Source: Pseudonocardiales bacterium
GTDB taxonomy: Bacteria; Actinomycetota; Actinomycetes; Mycobacteriales; Pseudonocardiaceae
Direction: 5' to 3'
Assembly (NCBI GenBank): GCA_019243635.1
Contig: JAFAUB010000022.1
Location: forward strand, 33,091-97,090
DNA length: 64,000 nt
Below the pieces are notes generated by a model that had not been told where the DNA came from, searched no databases, and saw only the letters and a list, made by a program, of their open reading frames with translations. This document shows, one piece after another, positions 16,193-25,600 of the stretch. Made by a program: the position numbers and the translations under genes. The stretch's first letter is position 1. Each line of letters opens with the position of its first letter.

Positions 16193-16846
16193 TCATGCCC
16201 GGACCAGGGGGAGGACCACCTCGTCGACGATCTCGATCAACGCTTGGTCGGGGATCGGCGAGCGGTGCACCAGGAAATACTGACGGAGCAGGTCAGGACC
16301 CACGCTCGCGATGCGATGCGTGAGCGCGGTGGCGCGGACCTCACCGCGTCCGACGCCTCGCCGCAGGACGTCGAGAAAGATGTCGACGTTGGGGTCGATG
16401 AAGCGGCTCCGGATGACCTCCCCGAGGTCGGCGTCTCGGATGGTCTCGGCCATCAGGCCGCGGACCGCCTCCCCGGAGGGGCTGTTCAGCAGGTTGGCGA
16501 ACCCTCGCAGGCAGCTGAGGATGTCCTCGCGCACGCTCCCGGTGTCGGGCGGCTCGGTGCAGCCGGGAAGGGCGTGGTGGACCGCATCGGCGACCAGCTC
16601 GGCGCGGCCGGACCAACGCCGGTACAGGGATCCCTTGCTGGCCCGGGCCCGGTTGGCCACGTGTTCCATCTTCAGCTCGGCGTAGCCCACCGCGGTCAGC
16701 TCGTCAAGGGTGGCTTCGAAGATCGCCGCGTAGAGCACGTCACCGCGGCGTCGAGACCCCTTGCGGCGGTCGACCACCGCATTCGCGGGCACGCAAGCCT
16801 CGCCGACGCCGCTCAATGTCCGCACCTCTCGTGTTCTAGGGGACAC
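16193..16846 (-). CDS. TetR-family transcriptional repressor
   Basis: 217 residues. The helix-turn-helix is ELTAVGYAELKMEHVANRAR followed by ASKGSLYRRWSGRAELV, the canonical TetR pattern, preceded by a basic arm (DRRKGSRRRGD). The C-terminal ligand domain carries AVRGLMAETIRDADLGEVIR, similar to TetR_C_11-type regulators of EmrB pumps. GTG 16846 start. Transcribed divergently from the pump gene across 83 bp and followed by the fusion-protein gene on the same strand; expected to repress both. Confidence 0.85.
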   Translation of the reverse strand: MSPRTREVRTLSGVGEACVPANAVVDRRKGSRRRGDVLYAAIFEATLDELTAVGYAELKMEHVANRARASKGSLYRRWSGRAELVADAVHHALPGCTEPPDTGSVREDILSCLRGFANLLNSPSGEAVRGLMAETIRDADLGEVIRSRFIDPNVDIFLDVLRRGVGRGEVRATALTHRIASVGPDLLRQYFLVHRSPIPDQALIEIVDEVVLPLVRA

Positions 16847-16874
16847 CAGATGTGTTGTGCCGAAGCGGGAGACC

Positions 16875-16890
16875 AGACTAGGGTACGCGG
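16875..16890 (+). promoter_or_regulatory. Motif AGACTAGGGTACGCGG in the TetR/pump divergent promoter
   Basis: Matches 12 of 14 bases of the element in front of the HlyD-type gene. Lies about 40 bp upstream of the pump ATG and 29 bp from the TetR start, so one bound protein could control all three genes. Confidence 0.4.
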
Positions 16891-16929
16891 CGTTTCGATG
16901 GCACAGTGGTATATGGCTACAGTGGTGTC

Positions 16930-18675
16930 ATGACTCGCCCCGCGATGCCGGAGCCGGAGGTGAGCCCCAACGGGGCGGCCGCCCGACCGGGCGGTGGCGT
17001 GTCCGGTTCCCCAGCGGGCGGTGCGGCGCGGCCCACCGCGGCGGGCTGGGGGTTGCCGCTCGCGGTGCTGATCGCCGGGATGTTCATGTCGGTTCTGGAC
17101 ACCAGCATCGTCAATGTGGCTCTCCCCGCCATTCAGAAGCAGTTCGGCGTGGGCATCGAGGACTCTCAGTGGGTGACCACGGGGTACCTGCTGATGCTGG
17201 GCGTGGTGGTGCCGGCCAGCCCGTGGTTGAGTGACCGCTTCGGGCTGACCCGGGTCTACAACCTGGCGCTGCTGGCGTTCGCCGCCGGGTCGGCGCTGTG
17301 TGGGCTGGCCTGGGACCTGAACAGCCTGGTGATCTTCCGGATCGTGCAGGCGATCCCGGGCGGCATTCTTCCGGTGATCACACTGTCGATGGTGTTCCGG
17401 ATCGTGCCGAGGGAGCGGGTCGGTGCCGCCATGGGCCTGTATGGCCTGGGAATCGTGGTCGCCCCCGCGGTGGGGCCGACCCTGGGCGGGTATCTGGTCG
17501 AGTACCACTCCTGGCCGCTGATCTTCTTCATCAACGTGCCGATCGGGATCCTGGGGGCGGTGGCCTCGGTGCTGGTGCTGCCGGCATTTCCCGGGCGGAC
17601 CGGGCGGCGGTTCGACGTGCTGGGTTTCGTCACCGTGGCGGGTGGGTTGTTCACGCTGTTGCTGGCGATGTCCAAGGGCGGCCAGCAGGACTGGGGGTGG
17701 CATTCCTACCGGATCCTGGGGCTCTTCACCGTCAGCGCGCTGAGCTTGGCATTGTTCGTGGTGATCGAGCTAGAGGTCGCCGAACCGATCCTGGATCTCC
17801 GAGTGTTCCGGCACTGGGCGTTCTCCCGCTCGATGTTGCTGATCACGGTGTTGTCGATCGTCCTGTTCGCGACGCTGCTCTACATCCCGCAGTTCCTGCA
17901 GGTGGACCAGGGGTGGGGGGCGTTCGAGGCCGGGCTCGTCCTGCTGCCGCAGGCGTTGGTGATAGCGGTGTTGATGCCCATCACCGGGAGGGTCTACGAC
18001 CGCATCGGGCCGCGTTGGCCGGCGACCATCGGCTTGGCGATTATGGCCGTCGGTACCTACGAGCTGCACACGCTCACCATCGACACGCCCCGCGAGCGGG
18101 TCATGTGGCTGTTGGTGGGGCAGGGCGTCGGCCTGGGGATGTGCATGATGTCGATCTTCACCTCGGGTCTCGCGGTCCTCCCGGTGGACCAGGTCAACAC
18201 CGGCAGTGCGTTCAACAACATCACGCAGCGGGTCTCGGCCTCATTCGGGATAGCCGTGTTCACCACGTTCACGACCTCCCAGACGGCCCAGCAGATGGCC
18301 GGACGCGCCGCGTTGTTGCACGCGAACACCCCGTTCCCCAACCTCGGCCCGACCGCCCCGTCCGGGGCGGGTCTATACGCCGTCTACAAGATGACGATGA
18401 ACCAGGCGACCATCGGCGCGATGGACGACCAGTTCATGATCGCTGCGGGGCTCTGCGCCCTGGGGGTGCTCATGGCGCTATGGCTGCGGTCCGGGCCCGC
18501 TCCCTCGGTGCCGGACGGCTCCGCCCCGCCCCAGCGGCAGGTGACCTCGCCGACATCCGTCGACGGCGGGCCGGTGGCGGACGGCGCCGTCGAGCGTGAC
18601 CTCATCCCGTCCACCACCGCCGCGGGCGACGACCGCCCGGCTCGACGGACCGACGGGCTCGGTCAGACCCGGTGA
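16930..18675 (+). CDS. EmrB/QacA-type (DHA2) 14-helix drug efflux MFS transporter
   Basis: 581 residues with about 14 hydrophobic segments. Motif C and A regions are visible: LDTSIVNVALPAIQKQFG, the D1-type signature of DHA2 pumps, then SPWLSDRFGLTRVYNLALLA, and GLGIVVAPAVGPTLGGYLVE. N- and C-terminal tails are long, disordered and Pro/Gly-rich. ATG 16930 is chosen over in-frame ATG 16906; neither has a good ribosome site, so the mRNA may be nearly leaderless. Proton-driven export of hydrophobic or cationic compounds, with the HlyD-type protein as probable partner. Confidence 0.87.
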   Translation: MTRPAMPEPEVSPNGAAARPGGGVSGSPAGGAARPTAAGWGLPLAVLIAGMFMSVLDTSIVNVALPAIQKQFGVGIEDSQWVTTGYLLMLGVVVPASPWLSDRFGLTRVYNLALLAFAAGSALCGLAWDLNSLVIFRIVQAIPGGILPVITLSMVFRIVPRERVGAAMGLYGLGIVVAPAVGPTLGGYLVEYHSWPLIFFINVPIGILGAVASVLVLPAFPGRTGRRFDVLGFVTVAGGLFTLLLAMSKGGQQDWGWHSYRILGLFTVSALSLALFVVIELEVAEPILDLRVFRHWAFSRSMLLITVLSIVLFATLLYIPQFLQVDQGWGAFEAGLVLLPQALVIAVLMPITGRVYDRIGPRWPATIGLAIMAVGTYELHTLTIDTPRERVMWLLVGQGVGLGMCMMSIFTSGLAVLPVDQVNTGSAFNNITQRVSASFGIAVFTTFTTSQTAQQMAGRAALLHANTPFPNLGPTAPSGAGLYAVYKMTMNQATIGAMDDQFMIAAGLCALGVLMALWLRSGPAPSVPDGSAPPQRQVTSPTSVDGGPVADGAVERDLIPSTTAAGDDRPARRTDGLGQTR

Positions 18676-18691
18676 CGGCGGGAGGAGCGGG

Positions 18692-19312
18692 TCAGCCGGT
18701 CCGGTAGAGCCGAGTGGCGTACTCGGGCCCGTAGTAGCGCCGCAGGTCCTCCAGCGTCTCCTCCGGCCGCTCCAGGCGCTGGACGATCTGCGCGCGGGAC
18801 GGCGCCGCCTGCGGGTTCCACGTGGCCGGCTGCCACAGGTTCGAGCGCAAAAACGACTTCGCGCAGTGGTAGAAGACCTGCTCGATCTCGACGATGAGCG
18901 CTAACAGCGGCCGGTGTCCCTTGACTGTCATCTGATCGAAGAAGGGGGCATCGCGCACCAGACGCGCTCTGCCGTTGATCCGCAAGGTGTCGTCTCGGCC
19001 GGGGACGAGGTAGATCAGGCCGACGTGCGGGTTGGTCAGGATGTTCCGGAAGCCGTCGGCGCGGCGGTTGCCTGGTCGCTCAGGGATGGCGATGGTCGTG
19101 TCATCGAGCACGAGGGTGAAGCCTGGCGGGTCGCCCTTGGGCGAGACGTCGCAGCTGCCGTCCGCACCCGAGGTGGCCACGAGGCAGAACGGAGAGCCGG
19201 CGAGCCACTGCTTGTCGTACTCGTGCAGCACGGGCCGGTCCTTGGCGGCGACCCGGGGGAGCGGCTCGCCGACGAGCTCCCGCAGCTGCGCCTCTGAGGT
19301 GATCTCCGTCAT
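18692..19312 (-). CDS. PPOX-class (pyridoxamine 5'-phosphate oxidase-like) flavoprotein
   Basis: 206 residues. The split-barrel flavin site is visible as FCLVATSGADGSCDVSPKGD, then TIAIPERPGNRRADGFRNIL and HVGLIYLVPGRDDTLRINGR, the pattern of the MSMEG_1061-like FMN-dependent PPOX group. The C-terminal FYHCAKSFLRSNLWQP is also typical. ATG 19312 begins MTEITSEAQLRELVGEPLPR. Converges with the efflux pump gene, with only 16 bp between stops. Substrate unknown. Confidence 0.8.
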   Translation of the reverse strand: MTEITSEAQLRELVGEPLPRVAAKDRPVLHEYDKQWLAGSPFCLVATSGADGSCDVSPKGDPPGFTLVLDDTTIAIPERPGNRRADGFRNILTNPHVGLIYLVPGRDDTLRINGRARLVRDAPFFDQMTVKGHRPLLALIVEIEQVFYHCAKSFLRSNLWQPATWNPQAAPSRAQIVQRLERPEETLEDLRRYYGPEYATRLYRTG

Positions 19313-19455
19313 GCACCCAGTGTTCTCGTCCTGCGGGACACCCGCCAGGCGATGCGCCGGCTCCCGCATCCGGGGACCGCATCGACGGCGTCCGCACCGG
19401 TGCTCCCGCCAAGCCGGGTAAGGACGTCGGCGGATGATTCGACCGAATGCGTCCA

Positions 19456-19558
19456 TGAGATGGAGGCTTATTCAGGGCGGCGCTATCGATCTTGTGAGAC
19501 ACCTGCTGAGCTGCAACGATCAGCCGCCGATCAAGATCGCTGAATAAGCCTCATCTCA
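19456..19558. mobile_element. 103-bp foldback element with terminal inverted repeats (MITE-like)
   Basis: The left end TGAGATGGAGGCTTATTCAG and right end CTGAATAAGCCTCATCTCA are inverted copies with one extra base on the left. Inner sequences CGATCTTG and CAAGATCG pair as well, so most of the element can fold into one long hairpin. It encodes nothing and lies between divergent genes. Short length, perfect core ends GAGGCTTATTCAG and no transposase mark it as a non-autonomous insertion. No clear target-site duplication is seen. Confidence 0.6.
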
Positions 19559-19720
19559 CCGTGTCACTGAGAGGTGACGCTCGGCGGTGGATCGCGATAA
19601 GTGACGACGTTGACAGGTGCCCATTCTACGATCTCTGCGCAACCTGGAATCTCCCTGAAGGTTCCCCGGGAGATCGGCGTATAGCGTAAGAATCGAGACC
19701 GGCATCGCGATTCAACGGAC

Positions 19721-20716
19721 ATGAAACGTCTGCTGACTCTGGTGATGGCGGTACTACTCTGTGTTGTTGGTGCCGGGTTGGCCTCTGCGGAGGTCGCGCC
19801 GACTGTCCACCACTCGAGGGCGGCCCGACGCGCGAGGTCGACCCTGCCGGTCGCGCAGGTTTCGCCGGTCGCGCAGGTTCCGCCGGCTGCGCCGGTTCCG
19901 CCGGCCGCGCGGATGACGACGGCCGCTACCCCGGTTCCCTCTCCTGTTACCATTCCAGCCGCCGCCCCGGCTCCCTCCCCTCGGGACCAGCTCATCCCGG
20001 CGGCGACGGTGACGCAGGCGATGCAGGCGGTGCTGCCGAGCGCCGGCATCGGTTTCGAGGTCTTCGACCGGCAGACCGACACGGTCCTCACCGACCAGAA
20101 CGCCGGCCGGCAATTCGCCTCCATGTCGGTGGTCAAGCTGCTGATCGCGTTGGACGCATTGGACAGAGACAACTGGAGCGCCCCGGACGATGCGACACAG
20201 CAGGAAATACGCCAGATGCTCACGACAAGCGATGACGAGACCGCGGACAGTCTGTGGACTGCCGACGGGGGACCCGCCATCGTGACCAGAATGGCCGGCC
20301 TGCTCGGGCTCACCGGCACCCGGCCGCCTGCCGATCCCGGCGAATGGGGCGACACGCTGATCACACCGCGGGACATGGTGACGGTGTATCGTTACATCAC
20401 CGATCAGCTACCCGACCCCGACCGGGGCCTCGTGCTCGGTGCGCTCGCCGCTGCCCCGCGGGTCGCCGCGGATGGCACCGACCAGTACTTCGGCATTCCG
20501 GACGGACTGCCGCACGCCACCTGGGCGATCAAGCAGGGCTGGGGAACCAGCGGCTCGCAGGCCGTGATGAACAGCACCGGCCTGGTCGGGACGGGCTGGC
20601 GCTACGTGGTGGTGCTGCTGGCCTCCGCGCCGGCGGACTCCTACTCCACGCTCCCCGCGGTAGTCACCGCCGGAGCCGCCGCATTGGCGGGCTCGTTCGG
20701 CGCGGCTGCGTCATAG
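19721..20716 (+). CDS. Secreted class A beta-lactamase-like serine hydrolase
   Basis: 331 residues: Sec signal peptide (MKRLLTLVMAVLLCVVGAGL ... ASA), then a 60-residue Ala/Pro/Val linker with near repeats (VAQVSP, VAQVPP, PVPPAA), then the hydrolase domain. The SxxK motif is FASMSVVKLLIALD; the SDN position is TSDDE and the KTG position is KQGWG, so two of three motifs deviate from true beta-lactamases. That suggests a cell-wall or esterase-type serine hydrolase rather than antibiotic resistance. The linker would hold the domain away from the membrane or wall. Monocistronic. Confidence 0.78.
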   Translation: MKRLLTLVMAVLLCVVGAGLASAEVAPTVHHSRAARRARSTLPVAQVSPVAQVPPAAPVPPAARMTTAATPVPSPVTIPAAAPAPSPRDQLIPAATVTQAMQAVLPSAGIGFEVFDRQTDTVLTDQNAGRQFASMSVVKLLIALDALDRDNWSAPDDATQQEIRQMLTTSDDETADSLWTADGGPAIVTRMAGLLGLTGTRPPADPGEWGDTLITPRDMVTVYRYITDQLPDPDRGLVLGALAAAPRVAADGTDQYFGIPDGLPHATWAIKQGWGTSGSQAVMNSTGLVGTGWRYVVVLLASAPADSYSTLPAVVTAGAAALAGSFGAAAS

Positions 20717-20760
20717 ACCACGGATACCGCCGGGCCGAGCTGTGACATCCGCTATGGCGT

Positions 20761-21456
20761 TCACAGCGGGAGCTCTTCGGTGAGCGACCCCAGGACGTGG
20801 TCCGCGCCGGCGTCGCGGAGCGCGTCGGTGGTGTACACGCCGCTGGCGACGCCGACCGCGACAGCACCGGCGCCGTGCGCGGCCGCGATGTCCAGTGGGG
20901 TGTCGCCGAGGACCCAGACCTGGTGGGGATTCACGGTCATGCCGAGCACCGCGCCGGCTCGCTGGATGCCGCGCCGGGTCAGCTCGGCGCGATCCGGTGA
21001 GTCCGAGCCGTACCCGCCGAAGTGAAAGTACTTGTTGAGGTCGCCGCGGGCGAGCTTGATGTGCGCTGCGGACTCGACGAGACCGGTGCTCAGTCCCAGC
21101 AGGTAACCCCGGCGCACCAGCGACGGCAGCAGCTCCGCCACACCCGGCAGCACGCGGTAACCGGTGGACTCGGCCACCGCGGCGGGGAGATGCCCCAGCC
21201 GCTTGGCCATCAGGGTCACCAGCTCGCGTGGGGTGGGGTCGCGGCCGATCACGGTCGTGAAGGCCAGCCGGCCCACCTCGGGATCGGTCATGCCGGCGTG
21301 GGTGATCTCACCGACGTTGACGACGATCTCGTAGAGGTCGGCGAACGCCCGGTTCCAGGCGACTGAGCTGGCACCACCGGTGACGATCAGCGTGCCGTCG
21401 ATGTCGAACAGGAGCGCCAGGACGGCGTCGCTGTGCCTGGCCGCGCTGGGGGTCAT
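20761..21456 (-). CDS. HAD-superfamily phosphatase (phosphoglycolate-phosphatase-like)
   Basis: 231 residues. Motif I LALLFDIDGTLIVTGGAS holds the nucleophile Asp and acid/base Asp; motif II is GLSTGLVESAA (Thr); motif III/IV is LGDTPLDIAAAHGAGAVAVG. The four-helix cap of the C1-type subfamily lies between I and II. Small phosphomonoester substrates are expected. Same strand as the trypsin-like protease gene, 4 bp downstream of its stop, hence probably one transcript, though no functional link is evident. Confidence 0.82.
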   Translation of the reverse strand: MTPSAARHSDAVLALLFDIDGTLIVTGGASSVAWNRAFADLYEIVVNVGEITHAGMTDPEVGRLAFTTVIGRDPTPRELVTLMAKRLGHLPAAVAESTGYRVLPGVAELLPSLVRRGYLLGLSTGLVESAAHIKLARGDLNKYFHFGGYGSDSPDRAELTRRGIQRAGAVLGMTVNPHQVWVLGDTPLDIAAAHGAGAVAVGVASGVYTTDALRDAGADHVLGSLTEELPL

Positions 21457-21460
21457 TCGG

Positions 21461-22348
21461 TCATCGTCCGGTCGGGAGCTGAGGGAGGACGGGGTTGAAG
21501 GACTCGGTGCCTAGCGCCAGCGAGACGGCGCCCAGACCGCCGTGGGCGTTGAGGTAGCTCAGCTCGCGGGACAGGTCGCCGACGCCGTTGCTGCCGGCCA
21601 GTGGCGCCACTGCCAAGCTGGCCAGCACACCCAGTGCCTTGCCGTCCCTGGTCAGCACGGCGCTGCCGGAGTCACCGGGGACGCCGGGTGTGGCGGTGTA
21701 GCAGATGTGCGACCAGCCGTCGCCCTCGTCGCCGAGGCTGATCCCCTCCTTCGGGGACAGCTCCGCGACGCCGGCTCGCAACGGCGAGTTGCCGTAGGTC
21801 AGTACTCCGTCACCCAGGGCGGTCGGGCTCGTGGAGATACCGGTCGGTCCGCCGAAGAAAGGCACACTCGGGTTGACCTTGCCCAGGTCGGCGGGATCGA
21901 TCTTGACCAGCGCGAGGTCGTTGAAGTCGCAGGTGTTGGCATCCTTCTCGCCGCGCTGCGCCATGGTGATCCACGAGCTGTACACCAGCGTGCCCGGCTT
22001 GCCGGCCCCGGCGATGGTGACCGGCGTGCCCAGCGGCCTGGTGCCGGCGGTGCAGCCGCTGGTCTCGGTCGGGGCTCCGGTGCCGGCGCAGTGCGCGGCC
22101 TGCCCGATGAACACGTCAGTGGCGTTGAAGAAGATGAAGTTCGCGGTGCACTCGCCGCCCTGGGTGATGGTCATCACCCCGGGGTGGACGGTGGCCACTG
22201 CCGCGGGTGCCCAGGCCGGACCCGCGGCCGCCGCGGTGCCGGGCACCAGCACGGCGGTCAACGCCACAGCGGCGGCCGAGGCCATGGTGGCTCCCGTCAC
22301 GACAGCGCGGACCGCCCGGCGGGGACCCCTCACGATGCGGTGGTGCAT
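21461..22348 (-). CDS. Secreted trypsin-like (S1) serine protease
   Basis: 295 residues. A Sec-type signal with a long basic head (MHHRIVRGPRRAVRAVVTGA ... AAAAG) precedes the chymotrypsin fold. The catalytic triad is visible: His in IGQAAHCAG, Asp in FNDLALVKIDP and Ser in TPGVPGDSGSAVLT. Cys pairs flank the His and lie in ETSGCTAG and DANTCDF. ATG 22348 follows GGAGG. The protein resembles the actinobacterial extracellular trypsin-like family without a known substrate. Divergent from the GMC fusion gene. Confidence 0.85.
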   Translation of the reverse strand: MHHRIVRGPRRAVRAVVTGATMASAAAVALTAVLVPGTAAAAGPAWAPAAVATVHPGVMTITQGGECTANFIFFNATDVFIGQAAHCAGTGAPTETSGCTAGTRPLGTPVTIAGAGKPGTLVYSSWITMAQRGEKDANTCDFNDLALVKIDPADLGKVNPSVPFFGGPTGISTSPTALGDGVLTYGNSPLRAGVAELSPKEGISLGDEGDGWSHICYTATPGVPGDSGSAVLTRDGKALGVLASLAVAPLAGSNGVGDLSRELSYLNAHGGLGAVSLALGTESFNPVLPQLPTGR

Positions 22349-22627
22349 TCGAGTCTTCCTCCCATAGTGACGCCGACTCCAGCTCTGACACCCCTCTAGG
22401 TCTGGCACCCGCTGCCCCCCGCCGGCCGGCGCGTCGTCCGTACGCGAGTCGCGAGAGAGGGGGCGAGGGTACACAATGGGCGCGCTCGCCCTGTCTGGCG
22501 ACCCGCCCCGTCCCCTGGTTCCGGTACGGATTGACTCTCCGATACGGGTGAGCTTCGAGCGGTGATGTATCTGGGGGATCCTGCTTGCCCTCTACCTTGG
22601 CAATGAGCCGTCGTCGGGGAGGCTGAA

Positions 22628-25600
22628 ATGATCGTTCGTCTGTCGTCACCGGTCGAAGACCTCAAGGATCATTACGAGGTGGTGGTGGTCGGCTCCGGCT
22701 ACGGCGGGGCGATCACCGCTTCCCGGCTGGCTCGCGCCGGCAGGCGGGTGTGCCTGCTGGAGCGGGGCAAGGAGCTACGGCCGGGTGAGTACCCGGACAC
22801 CGGCCCGGAAGCCCTGACGGAGATCCAGGTCGACTTCCCGGAAGGGCACCTGGGGTCGCGCACCGGCCTGTACGACATGCGGGTCGACGAGGATCTCAAT
22901 GTCGTCCTGGGATGTGGGTTGGGGGGCACGTCGCTGATCAACGCCAACGTCAGCCTGCGGGCCGACCAGCGGGTCTTCGACGACCCGCGCTGGCCTGAGG
23001 CGCTGCGGTCCGATCTGGGAACGCTCATGGAGGACGGCTACCAGCGTGCTGAGGAGATGCTCAAACCCACGCCGCTGCCGGACGGCAAGGCGGGTTTGAA
23101 GAAACTCCAGGCCCTTGCCGACTCCTCCGTGGCGCTGCCGGGGCGGTTCTACCGGCCGCCGATCAACGTGACGTTCACCGACCACGTCAACCACGTGGGG
23201 GTCGAGCAGAAGGCGTGCACGCTGTGCGGGGACTGCGTGTCCGGCTGTAACTACGGCGCCAAGAACACCGTGTTGATGAACTACCTGCCCGACGCGCGCA
23301 ACCACGGCGCCGAGATCTTCACCCAGGTCGCGGTCCGTTTCGTGCAACGGAGGAACGACCGCTGGCTGGTGCACTACCAGGTTCTGGGCACCGGCGAGGA
23401 GCTCTTCGACGCTCCGCCGTCGTTCGTGAGCGCCGATGTCGTGGTGCTCGCCGCGGGTACCCTCGGTTCCACCGAGATCCTGCTTCGCTCCGCCGAGAAC
23501 GGTCTGCCGCTGTCCGGTCATGTCGGAGAACGGCTGACCGGCAACGGCGACGTGATCGCGTGGAGCTACAACACCGACCACGAGGTGAACGGCGTCGGGT
23601 GGGGTCACCGCGCGGGTAGCGAGGTCGGGCCGTGTATCACCGGCATCATCGACGACCGGGAGCAGCCCGACCTGGAACAGGGGACGGTGATCGAGGAGGG
23701 CTCCATTCCCGGTGCGCTGGCGCGTCAGCTGCCACTGGCCTTCGATGCCGTGGCCCTAGCCAGTGGTATCGACACCGACCGGAGCCTGCAGCACCGCGTT
23801 CAGGAGCTTGCGCGGGAGCAGGAGAGCCTGGTACTCGGACCTCGCCGGGGAGCGGTCCGCAACACCCAGACCTACCTCGTCATGTCGCACGACGACGGGA
23901 ACGGCCACGCCGTGCTGGAGCAGGACCGGCTGCGCATCCGCTGGCCCCAGGTGGGTGACCAACCGGTCTTCGAGCGGGTCAGTGAGATGCTGCAGCGCGC
24001 CACCGTGGCATTGGATGGCACCTACCTGGCCTCGCCGATCTGGAACACGCTGCTGGGCGACCGGCTGGTCACCGTCCATCCGCTGGGTGGTTGCGTGATG
24101 GCCGAGGACGCCGAGCGAGGCGTGGTGAACCACCGGGGCCAGGCCTTCGCGGGGCCGGCGGGCAGCGCCGTCCACGAGGGCCTCTATGTGTCCGACGGCT
24201 CTGTGATACCCCGCCCGCTCGGGGTGAACCCGCTGCTCACGATCTCGGCTCTGGCCGAGCGCTGCTGCGCGCTGCTCGCCCAGGACCGAGACTGGACCAT
24301 CGACTACACACTGCCCTCGGTACCGCTCGCGCCGCCGCCACCGCGAACGCTGGGCATCCAGTTCACCGAGACCATGACGGGCTACATCTCCGCCCAGGGC
24401 AGCGGCGACTACCAGGCGGCCGCCGCCCTCGGCGAAGCCGACGGCTCGCCCTTCTCCTTCACCCTCACCGTCGTCAGTGAGGACCTCGAGGGCATGCTGA
24501 CCGACCCGGACCACCCGGCGCGCATGATCGGCACCGTGCGGGCCCCGGCGCTCTCACCCGATCCGATCACCGTGACCGAGGGAGTGTTCAACCTGTTCGT
24601 CAAGGATCCCGATCGGATCAACGGGCGTCAGATGCGCTACCGCATGAGGCTGACCACCGAGGAAGGCCGGCATTACCACTTCGTCGGGGTCAAGATCATC
24701 AATGATGATCGAGGCCTGGACATCTGGTCCGACAACACGACTCTCTACGTCACGGTGTACGAGGGCGACACCGAGGCCGGGCGGGTGGTGGCCACGGGAA
24801 CCCTGACGATCAGCCCCGAGGACCTCATGAGACAGCTCACCACGATCAGGGTGCGGGGCGCCACCAGCGTGCGGCAGCGACTAGTGGAGACGGCCCGTTT
24901 CGGGGAGTTCTTCGCCGGCACCCTGTTCGACGTCTACGGCGGCGTGGTCCGCCCGCTCGAGCGGTTCAACGCGGTCGCTCCGGCCCGGAAGAAGCGGCCG
25001 CTGAGGGTCTGCGCACCGGTGATCCATCCGTTCACCACCGACGACGGCGTGGCGCTGCGGCTGACCCGCTACCAGGGCGGCTCGAAGGGCCCGGTCATTC
25101 TCGCCCATGGTCTGGGTGTCTCCAGCCGGATCTTCTCCATCGACACGATCGAGACCAACCTGCTCGAGTTCCTCTACGCCCACGGCTACGACGTCTGGCT
25201 GCTCGACTTCCGGGCCAGCGTCGAGCTGACCGCCTCCGCGCAACGGTTCACCGCCGACGACGTCGCGCAATACGACTACCCAGCTGCGGTCGCCGCAGTG
25301 CGCGCGGTCACGGCCAGCCCTTCGGTGCAGATGGTGGCGCACTGCTACGGGTCGACGACCTTCTTCATGGCGATGCTGGCCGGTCTGGACGGGGTGCGGT
25401 CGGTCGTCTCCTCGCAGGTCGCCACCCATATCGTGTGCCCTCCCATGACCCGGCTCAAGACAGGCCTGCACCTGCCCGCGTTGCTCGAAAAACTCGGCGT
25501 CATATCTCTCACCGCATACGCCGACACCAACGCCGACTGGTCCAGCCGGCTATACGATCGGTTCCTCGAGGTCTTCCCCGGCGACAATGAAGGTGACTGC

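Noticed and set aside
16899..16930. Earlier ATG starts for the DHA2 pump
   Set aside because: They fall in the divergent promoter that carries the shared motif and lack ribosome sites.
19721..20716. Antibiotic-resistance beta-lactamase
   Set aside because: SxxK is present but the SDN and KTG motifs are altered, and a long Pro-rich linker is unusual for resistance enzymes.
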